Shown: positions 1-21,362 of the stretch, piece after piece
How the letters are laid out: each line of letters starts with the position of its first letter
How positions within the stretch are numbered: position 1 is the stretch's first letter
Source of the DNA: Isoetes taiwanensis
Lineage: Eukaryota > Streptophyta > Lycopodiopsida > Isoetales > Isoetaceae
Assembly: GCA_021234155.1 (NCBI GenBank)
Contig: JAJEKV010000001.1
Span: 31,570,177-31,634,176 of the forward strand
Length of the DNA stretch: 64,000 nucleotides
Reading direction: 5' to 3'
Translations under genes and position numbers: made by a program
The notes under the pieces: generated by a model
Databases searched by the model: none
Seen by the model: the letters and a program-made list of their open reading frames with translations, nothing else
Told to the model about the DNA's origin: nothing

Positions 1-395
1 CACGTGTGGGCAATCTTCCTAATGGTCAAGAGGTTATAACTTCTTTTAAATATTCTATGGACAAGAGCTTTTAAACCATTGGCCAAGTTTTTAAAATGAT
101 CAAATACGGCATATATAGAGCATATTCCTGCAAAAATACGAAACTGTATCGCGAAAATTGTGCGAAAATACAGTCGAAGAACCCTAGAACTGGAAATCCG
201 GCTCGAATCATGCTTTCCCGCGCTCCATTCCTTCTGACACCACTCTATTTTTGGATTCCGGAATCTAAGCAACAGATTAAGCCTAAAATTGTTACCTGAA
301 ATCACTGAAACCGAGATTTGAAACTATATACAGGGGAAACACAACAATCACAATTTTGAAGGCCCAGACGCACTCAAATCTGACATTGATCAATG
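1..395. other. no gene recognised
   Basis: I see no convincing coding frame, repeat boundary or RNA gene here. Short open frames exist on both strands but lack recognisable motifs or splice signals. Confidence 0.5.
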
Positions 396-1530
396 CTGAG
401 CATGACCTGAACGATTCTTGAAGTCCCTGAGCACTCCTCGACTGGATTTGCAAAGATCTAGTTGATATTACTTTCAAAATCTATCTTATGACTTATGATG
501 ATTATTTTCCAGTATCTGAAACTTTGAAGTATCATTATCTATTATTATTATGATGTACTTGCCTTCACATTAATATAAATTGACTCTCTCTGATACACTT
601 CTTAACAGTTTTTGATTCAAAATATTTTATAGAAAATCCCTGAGTGTTCCAAAATACTGTTGGCCAATTGTGAGCTAAAGGCTTTGAAAACATCAAAAAA
701 TACTACTCCTAGTTCAAGTTAGAAAAATTAGCATTCGGGTCTGATCATTTTTTTACTGTGTTTTGACAAATCCAGCCATAAAAAATGCTTCTGCAGTTTC
801 AAATGGAAGTTTGACCTTATGTCCCTCTAAATTTCCCACTAGCATTAGCATTATCTTCTCTTATTCTTGGTAGCCTTTTAATATTTGGTTATTGTATTTG
901 GTGATGGGGCCTAGTCCCCGGGTTTTAGATGGGCTGTTGCCCTTGCATGTGCCGTCCCATAACCCGTTGGGTTCCCGTGGACGTAAAAATTCTTATCTTA
1001 TCTTATCTTATCTCTCATCACCATCAGAACACATGTGCTTTGGAAATTCCCAAAAATACGCCCTGCAACTCCAAATCTTATTTTCTGATCACTGTTTTCC
1101 GTAGCTGACCTCTATTGACCAATTTTTGACCCCACTTTGAGATCGAATATCTTTCAAGTTCAAAGTCTGACTTGGTCAGAAACTTCATCACTGGATTCCC
1201 ACAACTTTTTTGAGTAAGTCTAAGGTGGTTGACCCGAAAAATCAATCCATTTCTCGCCACTACAACTGATTGAGTCAAGATCCCATTTTCTAGAAATGGG
1301 AAAGGTATGAAGTTTGAGTTTTTGTTGTAATTCTCTGTAGATTCATCTTGCATAGACTGATCACCTTAAGTGATCTGGAGGTTCTAACCCCAATTTGAGT
1401 GTAAACTCAAGTTGGTTCCTTGTGGTTGACCTATAGGCCAGGTTTAGGGTCAACACACACATGAGATGCCGACTCTTAAACCTTGAAGGGAGATATTTCT
1501 CCTGAAATAACAACCTAAAAATTTGTAAAA
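396..1530 (+). repeat. dispersed repeat family A, diverged copy 1
   Basis: This stretch matches, at low but collinear similarity, the sequence at about 23205-23980 and 29857-30590. Shared blocks include a stretch before a GATCTAGTTGATATT-like motif, the block around TTGACCAATTTTTGACC, and the block around TTTCTAGAAATGG followed by AGACTGATCACCTTAA. It is interrupted at about 885-1015 by a LINE tail that the other copies lack. No protein-coding potential is recognised. The family type (non-autonomous retroelement or old intron-derived repeat) is unknown. Confidence 0.6.
885..1015 (+). mobile_element. LINE 3' tail fragment with TCTTA repeats
   Basis: The insert carries two hairpins, GGGG/CCCC at 906-919 and GTCC-AACCC/GGGTT-GGAC at 954-982, and ends in repeats of TCTTA. 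The same two-hairpin layout occurs at the 3' ends of the LINE copies near 5.5, 7.8 and 13.2 kb, so I read it as an extremely 5'-truncated member of that family or a close relative. It sits inside repeat family A copy 1. Confidence 0.6.
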
Positions 1531-1536
1531 ACTCAC

Positions 1537-2566
1537 ATGCCCCCCATAAGGACTGCAAAGATCACATTGAGAACTGCTCCACCAGAATAGCCCTGATTCA
1601 AAATCAATTTTGATCCATACCAAAGGGCTAATGCATAGCTGCTGAACATTATCAGAAGTGCAGAGCCCAATCCCAGACCAGAAGCTAAGCCCTAGTACAC
1701 ACCAGATTTGTACGCCTTACTTAATGACTTGTCATAATCCTCAACAGTCTTCTTTTCGCCCGTAAAAGTTGCAACCTTGATTTTAGAAATGACTTTGTCA
1801 GGCAGCTGAATAGAATCATTGAATTACAATGTGGATAAGGTGAAGCATATTTTTACATACTATTCTAATGCCACCAACTACTTGCTCAACAATGGTGTTC
1901 GCCTCTGCATATGCAAGTTGTCCTCGACTTGCCATCTTTGAAATAAGAAAGGCCATTGTACCTCCAGCGGCTACCAGTGGAGGCATCACTGCTAGCATAA
2001 CCAGGGTAAGCTTCCAACCTTTTATGAAGGCTATTATGAAACCACCAATAAATCTTGACATCATCTGTATGAACTTGCCATTCTGTATAAAACGGAAATT
2101 TAGTTGTGAGAATCATGTGTTTGAATGGGAAACAAGAACAAAATATCGCATAGAATCTTAACTCTAAGTCAACTGAAGCATGCTAGCTAGACCTAAACCA
2201 GAACTAAAAGCTGCCGAGATCCTTGTTTCAGAAAGTAGAAGTTTGAATGCCAAAATTGCAGGCAACAGATGGGCCCATTCCTGTTTCCCATACCGCGTAA
2301 GCAAAATCCGCCAGAAACAGACAAATCTGCCAGCGAGAAATGCTGCCGTATTGCAGAGAATGGTCGCCACATGGTTTTAATTCTGTGCCCAAATCAAAAA
2401 GAAGAAGGATTAAGGACCTTTTCACCGATGGCATCCTGAATCAGAATAGTATCCCCAGCCATTCTACCAATAACCTCGCCCGTGTTCGTTTCTTTAACAA
2501 AGAAAACGACATCCTGCCGTAGAATGGCTTTTAAATAAAGCCCTCTAATGCGAGCAGCTAGATTAT
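1537..2566 (-). pseudogene. ABCB-type (multidrug resistance) ABC transporter, partial pseudogene
   Basis: Three exon remnants lie in order on the minus strand. About 2566-2418 reads [19 protein letters not shown] and then [10 protein letters not shown] and a donor. 2085-1861 reads GKFIQMMSRFIGGF, GWKLTLVMLAVMPP and YAEANTIVEQVVGGIR. About 1775-1537 reads VATFTGEKKTVEDYDKS, ASGLGLGS and SYALALWYGSK. These match the first transmembrane domain of plant ABCB exporters. Splice donors GTATGT and GTGAGT remain. An in-frame stop at 1692-1694 interrupts the third exon, and neither nucleotide-binding domain nor the rest of the protein is present, so it is a truncated relic. Its 5' end approaches the FtsH promoter in divergent orientation. 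Confidence 0.82.
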
Positions 2567-14377
<11,811 letters not shown>

Positions 14378-14885
14378 TAAAAAGTGTTAGTTTTTGTAGG
14401 TTTCCACAATGAATGTTGCTTTTTTTATACGATACGATACCGTCGATTATATTATAAGATCTATCATAACAGCATCGTCACTCCCCCCAAAAGCAGAAAC
14501 AAAAAAAGAAAAAAGAAAAGAATGGAATTAGTGGTTGAACTGCAAAATTGGAATGCAACAAAACGAAATGCAATAAGTTGCAAACTCAACAAAGCGTGGC
14601 TTTCTATACCAGAAATGGAACCAATTTCTTTGCAAGAGAATGGAAAATAAAACATAGGCCTGAAAAATGCGTTAAAAATGCGTTAATGACGAAATAACGG
14701 CCTTCCATGCAGTATCACGAGTAGAGGTGAAATATCCTTGAAAGAGCTCAAATACTGCTAGATTGAAGGAATCTTGGGCTATGAATGCTGCTTTGCAACC
14801 CATCTTTCGGGCATCCAAAACTCTTGAGTGAAAATATGTTTGCCCTTGTTTAGGTGATTCCATTGCAGTATTGCTCTTCTCACAG
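14378..14885 (+). other. FtsH 3' UTR and intergenic DNA
   Basis: The FtsH stop is followed by AATAAAAAG, a plausible polyadenylation signal at about 14375-14383. An A-rich run lies at 14490-14520. No gene is recognised. Confidence 0.5.
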
Positions 14886-15350
14886 AATCACCAACCTTCT
14901 ACCGGATAAAATCACCAAGGTTTAGTCCACGAGACAAAATCACATACATTTTATCCTCTGCTCGATGGAATCACAAATCATACTATTCTTTCTTGTAGAG
15001 TCTCCATTGGCATATTCCATGGGACAAAATAAACTTTTTCGATATTTTGCTCGACGAAATCAGCAGCTTTCTTATTCTTTAAGACATAATCGCCACCGTT
15101 TAATTCCATCTGAAGGAATCACCCCACAATATGGAACCTGGCGCTAGCTAGACAGCCGACAGCTACTAAAAGCCTCATCCTGACTGTTCGCTGGACGAGG
15201 TAATCAGTGAATCACCATGCAAGCGTTCCCTCCGAAGGAATAGTCGTATGCCCTGCCATGTAATCACTCCGTGGTTATTCCCTACAATGAAATCACACCG
15301 TCTATATTCTGCAGCATAGAATCATCGGGTGATAGCCCCTGCATGGTCGA
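14886..15350 (+). repeat. degenerate minisatellite, period about 29-30 bp
   Basis: The core AATCACC or a variant recurs at 14886, 14910, 14938, 14969, 14999, 15028, 15058, 15088, 15117, 15202/15210, 15239, 15262, 15291 and 15320. The spacing is mostly 28-31 bases. A loose unit consensus is AATCACCACC, then GTTTATTCC, then about eight bases ending GACGA. A gap at about 15147-15200 corresponds to roughly two or three lost units. One isolated unit lies at 15477. The units are too diverged for an ordinary tandem-repeat scan to flag easily. Confidence 0.7.
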
Positions 15351-15775
15351 CACGTGCCTAGATCCTGCTGATAAGCACGACCAAATCAATGGGTCCGAAT
15401 GCATCGTTAGTTTCGCATACTTCCTTTTTTGAAAATTTCAGCCCAAGTACGGTTGGCAGTCCATAGCATCTTACAGAATCACCTCCTTCCCTTCGACGAA
15501 TTCAACGCCATTTTGAACATGTTCCTCAAGAAGGCCGATTGCGAGATTTCTATGTGGAGTTTGGAATGGACCTCGATGAGAAGATTGAGGAGGTAAGTGC
15601 CAAGAATGCAATTCCTTGTCATTTTAGTCCCACAATCTCAAATTTCAGTTTCTCGGTAGTTGCGAGCAGGCATTTCGCAAGTCAAACCTATAGGTGGTCA
15701 TTTTGACTACAGTCGACTATCCTTGGTGAAGCACCAGGTTCCAGATCTACAAGGGGGAGGAACCCAGCTAGTATG
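15351..15775. other. no gene recognised
   Basis: Apart from a single outlying unit of the 29 bp array at 15477-15500, I see no coding region or repeat boundary. Confidence 0.5.
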
Positions 15776-15982
15776 GACGTCCGTATATGGAATCCGGGAT
15801 CCGGTGTTTCTGGACAAATTACCTCCGGTGTTTACGGGCGTCGCCCGTGAAACGCAATGCATGCCCATCCAGCGATCCATGGATGCATCGATGCCCGGGG
15901 CGCCCAGGATCCATGCATCCCAAACCCATCTTGAACCGCTAGCGGTTGAACTGCTCTTTTTTTTTTGTCCGTAAACACCGTG
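15776..15982 (+). mobile_element. small inverted-repeat element (MITE-like), copy 1
   Basis: It is bounded by TCCGGTGTTTCTGGAC at 15800-15815 and an imperfect inverted partner GTCCGTAAACACCG at 15967-15980. The interior contains ATGCATGCCCATCC and ATGGATGCATCGATGCCC. A near-identical sequence lies in reverse orientation at 21163-21362, and homology continues slightly outside the terminal repeat (GACGTCCGTATATGG). It has no coding capacity. Confidence 0.75.
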
Positions 15983-16154
15983 ATCGCTTTTTGAAGGCGA
16001 TTGGGCGTGGATCGTTTTTCCCACCAAAGAAGATGTACCGTGGCGTGCTCATTTGAGGTTGCCAGGTGCATTAAATTCAGGGTTATGATTGTATGCTCGC
16101 CAAATTCAAACGGGATTGCATTCCGCACAGGCGTGAGGAAATCCGGTAGTGTGG

Positions 16155-16265
16155 GTATGGTGTTTCTGGCCATGCCAATGTGGTAGGTGTTTCAGGCCAA
16201 TAGCCTGGTATTTCTGGCCATGGGTGTTTCTGGTCATGGGCTCAGTCTTTCTAGCCATAGGATAC
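16155..16265 (+). repeat. short tandem array of a MITE-terminus-like motif
   Basis: Five degenerate copies of GGTGTTTCTGGCCATG follow each other from 16159, spaced about 20-25 bases. The motif resembles the GGTGTTTCTGGACAAA terminus of the neighbouring MITE-like element. The rest of 15983-16155 shows nothing. Confidence 0.6.
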
Positions 16266-16552
16266 AAATGTTATAGAGGCATCCCATTGACATAGTGTAG
16301 ATAAATATTGTGAATACAAATTTGCAACCCAACATGGAGTTGCATCTCACAACATCTTGAGACATGTAATTGGAACATAATATCTAAAACATTGAGTTGC
16401 AACCCACAAGATCTCAATTGCAACCGATTATTAATTATAAATCTCAATTGGAAATGATAACTTAATAATGTTAAGAACGTTGGAACACAATATCTAAAAC
16501 ATTGAATTGCAACTTTGAACATGTGGATGCAACTCATTATTAAATAGAAATC
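16266..16552. repeat. AT-rich stretch with a direct repeat
   Basis: A block starting TTGGAACATAATATCTAAA at 16370 is repeated at 16481 (offset 111 bases). Its surrounding TTGCAAC motifs also recur. There is no gene. Confidence 0.55.
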
Positions 16553-17593
16553 TTAATAATGCACACTTGTGGCCACATTCTTGTGCAGCATCCACGTGTC
16601 AACAGCCAGCTTGCGGGACAAATTATATAAATCATCCATGGCTAAGAATGCATCTCTGTTCTTGGGGGCATTGGGATCCATCCTCTTTTCTATCTCCCAT
16701 TGTTCCTCGTGTTGGCAGAAGATCTCTTGGGGAGTGTGGTTATGGAGCAACTGTTGGTAGGCCCAAGCCTTCTTACCCTTTGATAGCCATGGAGCTACAT
16801 CATGCCTTGTTCTTGCGCATTGGGGATCCTCAATTCTATGGCAGACTTTCTCTTGATTATCAATGTGCCTCATCTCATAGTATGTAATTTTACATATCTC
16901 AGGCCTCAAATACAACTGCTTCACCTGAAAGTGGCACCTGCAACCTCACCTAATACTCATTCCTCTTCTCTGCCTCCTTGAGTAGGAAGGATTCTTCTTC
17001 TTTGCTTCAGCAATTAGAGCTCGGGTTGTTTTATCTTTGACCTCCCGAGAACGTTCACGATAATCTTCAGGGCCATAGCTGCACCAGTAGCTACAATTGA
17101 GAAATAGTTGTTCAGTTACAAACCTAAGCAATAAGTTTCAAGAATAAAGCTAAGCTACAGTTGAGAAATAACGGTTCCCGGTTCACTTCACTTGAAATTC
17201 CATGAAGCCATTTAGGCAGTAAAAAGCATGAAACTGAATGACAAAACAATTCACTTACTTGGTTATTTTAAGGTGGGCATTTTGGTCGACTCTTTTCTTG
17301 GCAGATCCCTCTTCTCTACCCCGAGATCCACGCTTCCTGAAGCTGGTGTTGCACCCTGGCAAATTCTGCTCCCCTTCCACGAAATCTTGCACCCTGTTTG
17401 TGGGGATATAGCATGCATGCACTAGAATAGTTTGGTATCCAGGGTAGGTTACTTGCACAACAGAATGCTGCTCTATCTCCCATTGCAATTGCAGTCTCGA
17501 AAATGGGGGGGGATCTTGAACCGGGAGATGCAAAAGAGTCTGGAAGACAAAAATGACTACAGAGATTTGGCACACTGCTAAAACTAAACCCAA
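16553..17593 (-). pseudogene. hypothetical two-exon protein, unrecognised, with an internal stop
   Basis: On the minus strand an upstream exon (about 17593-17259) ends in GCNTSFRKRGSRGREE and DQNAHLKIT and then a consensus GTAAGT donor. A GGTGCAG acceptor at about 17085 lets the frame continue into YGPEDYRERSREVKDKTTR. The frame runs on to PSYSRRQRRGMSIR, meets a TGA at 16946-16948, then stays open through CARTRHDVAPWLSKGKKAW and LYNLSRKLAVDTWMLHKN to a stop at 16553. Matching splice sites and phase argue for a real gene ancestor. I do not recognise the family; it is rich in charged residues and could belong to an unclassified mobile element. The single stop may be a natural lesion. Confidence 0.5.
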
Positions 17594-18001
17594 TACGAAG
17601 CTTTGTCTAACCTTACCTGTTCTACCTCGATATCATTATCCTCTGCCTCCATGCCTGGCCCGAACCCAGGCATTCCAATGGATCGTTTCGAACGGGGTCG
17701 GACTGGTTTCTGTGGTAACAGCAAAGATCCCCCAATTCCATTTGATTTTTTTTTTTTTTTGAAGTAACGGCAGTGATATTATATTACATGCAGATACATA
17801 GTAATACAAAAGAACAAGGAGGCTCCAGGAGAGTCCTTGTTTAATAGGCTATGCTTATCAAAACCGGCCATACACTCCAGAGGAGGGAATATAACCAAAA
17901 TTAAACCACTGTTTTAGGTACTTAAGCCACAGGAAGTTAAAAACATAACTATATGGAAATCATGCAAAGATTATAGTCTCAAGGTTTCTGCATCTGCTAT
18001 C

Positions 18002-18350
18002 TCAGTCTTCATTCACACCATCTAAGGTGATGATGGCAAAAGCCTGATCAGTATACTTGAAGAGAAGATAATCCAACTCCCCAGCTCCATATGCAGATGC
18101 GTCCAAGATGTGGAGGATCCACGAATCTCGACACGATTCACAAATCCGCAGCTTCTCCTCGAAATAGTGCTTGAGCTCATGCTTAAACTGCCATATATCC
18201 TCATCATCGAGCACACGCTTAAGCGTTCGAATCATGATCAATTCTGTTTTGACCCACAACAATGCTTCAAGAACTTCTTGGTGCGAGAGGGGCTTCGTTC
18301 CTTCCGGGACCTCCCTGAAGTGCCCGCCTTCATGATGTTTCTGAATCAGA
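18002..18350 (-). other. open frame between LINE ORF2 and its poly(A) tail
   Basis: About 115 codons without a stop: KHHEGGHFREVPEGTKPLS, EALLWVKTELIMIRTLKRVL, KHELKHYFEEKLRICESC and DASAYGAGELDYLLFKY, ending at 18002. It directly follows a pyrimidine-rich stretch ending TTTGCAG on the minus strand, like an exon behind a splice acceptor. It could be a frameshifted ORF2 tail or host sequence carried along at the 3' end. No family is recognised. Confidence 0.45.
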
Positions 18351-18880
18351 TAGTCTGCAAACCACATCAGAAAGGTTGTTAAAATAAAGAGAAAAAAATG
18401 AGAAGAACCTTTGATAAGAGCCCAAAGTATCCCATTTTTTGTCATAATTGGCACCCTTAAGTAGCCTATGTGCCATAGCTGTATCTGCAAGTTCCAATTG
18501 CAAGGTAGTTTTGAGGTAGTTCACATCTGGGGCTGAATGGTTAGTGGCCACTCCATTTCTGTGTTTCCATACTGTCCAGAGACAGAGAGTCCTAACAGTA
18601 CACAAAAAGGTAGAGCCAGATGAAAGGAATTCAAGCAATTCAGGTTCATTGCTTGGGACAAACCCAATATATGCACCTATCCAATTCCAGAAAGGGGATA
18701 GCCAAGGGCAGATGAAGATATGTGTGGAAGATTCAGCTTGACCACACCCAAGAGGGCATCTGTCTGAAATTTGTGAATTGAATTTAGCTCGATAGGCATT
18801 AGACTTTAGACTTTTATTCAACAGGAGCCATCTGAATAAGACAGTTTTCCTGGCACTCTGTAGTTTCCATCCCTTTCGAA
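18330..18880 (-). pseudogene. LINE ORF2 C-terminal zinc-finger region, frameshifted
   Basis: This continues the ORF2 protein in another frame: LFRWLLLNKSLKSNAYRA, then the Cys/His cluster CPLGCGQAESSTHIFICP (zf-RVT type), then WNWIGAYIG and LWTVWKHRNGVA. The frame ends at 18330. The cluster matches the RT-associated zinc-binding domain of plant L1 elements. It overlaps the next open frame. Confidence 0.75.
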
Positions 18881-20959
18881 TGATAGCAATAGCATCTGAC
18901 TCTGAGCAACCCCACTACTAGAAACCTTTGTCTCTTGACTACTCACCAAGAGTGAATATATCTTGGCTACACTGTATTCCTTACCATCGAGTGCCCAATT
19001 ACATTGCTTGATCTCATCCCCTGTTCCTCTGTGGTGATGGCAAGTCAAAGTATTATAGATATTCCTATTGCAAGCAGAATTCCTTAGCAGGCCAGATACC
19101 TCCTGCCAAGTTTTCCAAGCTGATCCATTTGACATACTGCCAACTGTGCAGAGCCCTTTTGCTGTCCATTCCTTGTACTTCCTTGGATGTTTCAGGGCTA
19201 AACATCCATCATCTTCATCTGCAAGCCCCTGATGCCAGAAGAAATTAAAGTCATCTGACACTTTATCTATGGGGTGAGCTTTAAAGCATACTGAGATTTT
19301 GTTCCAAGCTTGAATAATCCTTCTCATTATAGTTGATGTTCCTGAGCCAGGATCAAGTTGGTAAAAAGCAGAATCTGGAAGATGATGTGGTGTGGAAGGA
19401 CATCCTATCAGGGAAGTTTTGCCAATCCAAAATTTTGTGAGCAGCAGAGCAGGAGATTTTGATTGGGAGAATAATGACCTCCATACCAGCTTAGCTGCTA
19501 AGGTCTGGGCTTGAAGAAATAGGTCCTTACATCCTAACCCTCCCTTTTTCTTAGGCAAGGTAAGATACTGCCATCCAACCATGTGTGACCCCTGCCAGAT
19601 AAACTCCTTCATGATGACTTCCAGCTCCTGATAGGATTTTTTATCTGCAATTATTGCTGAGGAGAAGAAAACATGTGAGCTTGCAATGACACTATTGATG
19701 ATCTCTACTCTTCCTACCAGAGATAAGGATTTAGGATAAACATGCAGTTTTTTCTTTATCTTTGCTACTATAGGTTCCCATAAGCCATGCAGGCTCATGT
19801 TTAAAGCAAGAGGTAGACCCAATAGTTTTGTGGCAGTATGATGCCCACATACCTTAATTCCTTCAATATAATTTTCTGAGCTGTCTGAGATGATTGCACA
19901 TTTATCCTTATTGAGGAAAACCCCTGATGCTTCTCCAAATAGTTCCATAGCAGTAAGGAAATTTGGGATGCTGTTTCCCTGTTCTTTCAGAAATGTGAAC
20001 GTGTCATCTGCATACTGCATCACTGATAATGATTCATTTGCAAAAGGCAGCTTGAGACAACTAATTTCCCCATTCTGCTGCATTTTCATGATGATTCTGG
20101 TAACCATCTCAGCTACTATGAGGAAAAGGTAGGGGGCCAAGGGACACCCCTGCCTAACTCCTCTTTTGCATTCAAAAAAGGAAGAGGGGGAGCCATTTAC
20201 TAAAACTGCAGAGCAGCCTGTAATATTGAAACATGTTATCTTCTTCAACACCTCTTTTGAAAATCCCATTTGACTCATGGCTCTATTAAGAAAATTGCAG
20301 TCAATTGTATCATATGCTCTTTTGAAATCTAACTTAAGGAGCACACAACCCTGACTGGTATACCTGTTCCAATGTAGGCCTTCATAGGCTCCAATGAAAT
20401 TATCCAAAATACTCCTCCCAGGGAGAAACCCTGACTGAACACTACTGACTTTTTCCTGTAATATCCTCTTGAGTCTATTGGCAAAGATCTTAGCCAAAAT
20501 TTTATATGTAACATTTGTTAGTGATATTGGCCTCCAATCCGAGAAGGTGGTGGGCTTTTCTACCTTAGGAACTAAGGCAATTAAACCAGCATTGATGGCT
20601 GGATGTAGCTTCTCTGCTTGCCAAGCACCCTGGATGAACCTGGTAAGATCTTTTCCTATTACATTCCAGAACTGCTCAAAAAATTCTGGGGGTAATCCAT
20701 CAGGCCCAGGGCTTTTCCCATGAGCCATACTTTTAATGACTCTCCAAATCTCATCCTCCACTGGAATTGTCAACAATTGATTATCATCAATAGGTTGATC
20801 TTTGGGGCCGAGATAATCAAAGAGCTCTTTTACTTTGTGCTCATCAGTTTGCCTAGCAGCAAAGAGGTCCTTGTATTTTTTGAAGAACATATCCTGTATA
20901 TCCTCTTGTTTGGACAATTCTTGGTTGTTATCGATGACAGAAATAATCCCGTTGTTCAT
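18818..20959 (-). pseudogene. LINE ORF2 reverse transcriptase (damaged)
   Basis: The 713-residue frame holds the plant non-LTR RT blocks in order: GKSPGPDGLPPEFFEQFW, WRPISLTNVTYKILAKI, QSGFLPGRSILDN, LKLDFKRAYDTIDCNFL, RGVRQGCPLAPYLF, the catalytic QYADD (YADD at 20003-20014), and LLGLPLALNMSLHGLW with SLVGRVEIINSVIAS. The catalytic Asp pair is intact. The frame ends early: a shift near 18870 moves the C-terminal zinc-finger region into the neighbouring frame. It lacks the upstream endonuclease, so this copy cannot move on its own. Confidence 0.85.
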
Positions 20960-21162
20960 TAGTCTGCTTTTTGCAGCTCTAAAGAAAAATTTAGAACTGC
21001 AATCATCATTCCATTTGAATTGGGCCGGAAATACCCCACCAACATTGGGATGGAAATACCACTACCACATTCATTAAATGCACCTGTACAAACAAGTACA
21101 GGGGACACTGCCACAGTTACAAGTAAAAAAAAGTGTCACGTCCAACTGCCTTCAAAAAATAG

Positions 21163-21362
21163 TCCGGTGTTTCTGGACAAAAAACAGCGCGGTTCAACCG
21201 CGCGGTTCAAGACGGCTGGGATGCATGGATCCTCGGGCGTCCTGGGCATCGATGCATCCATGGATCAGTGGATGGGCATGCATTGGCTGTTTCTGAACGT
21301 ACAGAAACACCGGAGGTAATTTGTCCAGAAACACCGGATCCCGGACTCCATATACGGACGTC
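21163..21362 (-). mobile_element. small inverted-repeat element (MITE-like), copy 2
   Basis: Perfect 16 bp inverted termini TCCGGTGTTTCTGGAC (21163-21178) and GTCCAGAAACACCGGA (21323-21338) enclose an interior that matches copy 1 at 15.8 kb in reverse orientation. The interior contains the self-complementary GCGCGGTTCAACCGCGCGG. It has no coding capacity. The two copies flank the 17.7-21.0 kb LINE and the hypothetical gene. Confidence 0.8.

Larger units (their letters stand above)
17745..21025 (-). mobile_element. LINE (L1-type), 5'-truncated, poly(A)-tailed
   Basis: On the minus strand the element starts near 21025 within the usual spacer (WNDDCSSKFFFRAAKSRLMN). It continues through a 713-codon RT frame, a C-terminal zinc-finger frame and a further open frame, and ends at a poly(A) tail, seen as T-rich 17745-17761. 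It is 5'-truncated, lacking ORF1 and the endonuclease. This family ends in poly(A), unlike the hairpin/simple-repeat LINEs in the FtsH introns, so two LINE lineages are present. Confidence 0.85.

Noticed and set aside
14886-15350. The evenly spaced 29 bp cores recall a CRISPR array
   Set aside because: The window is plant nuclear DNA with introns, the units are degenerate throughout rather than repeat-plus-unique-spacer, and no cas genes are present.
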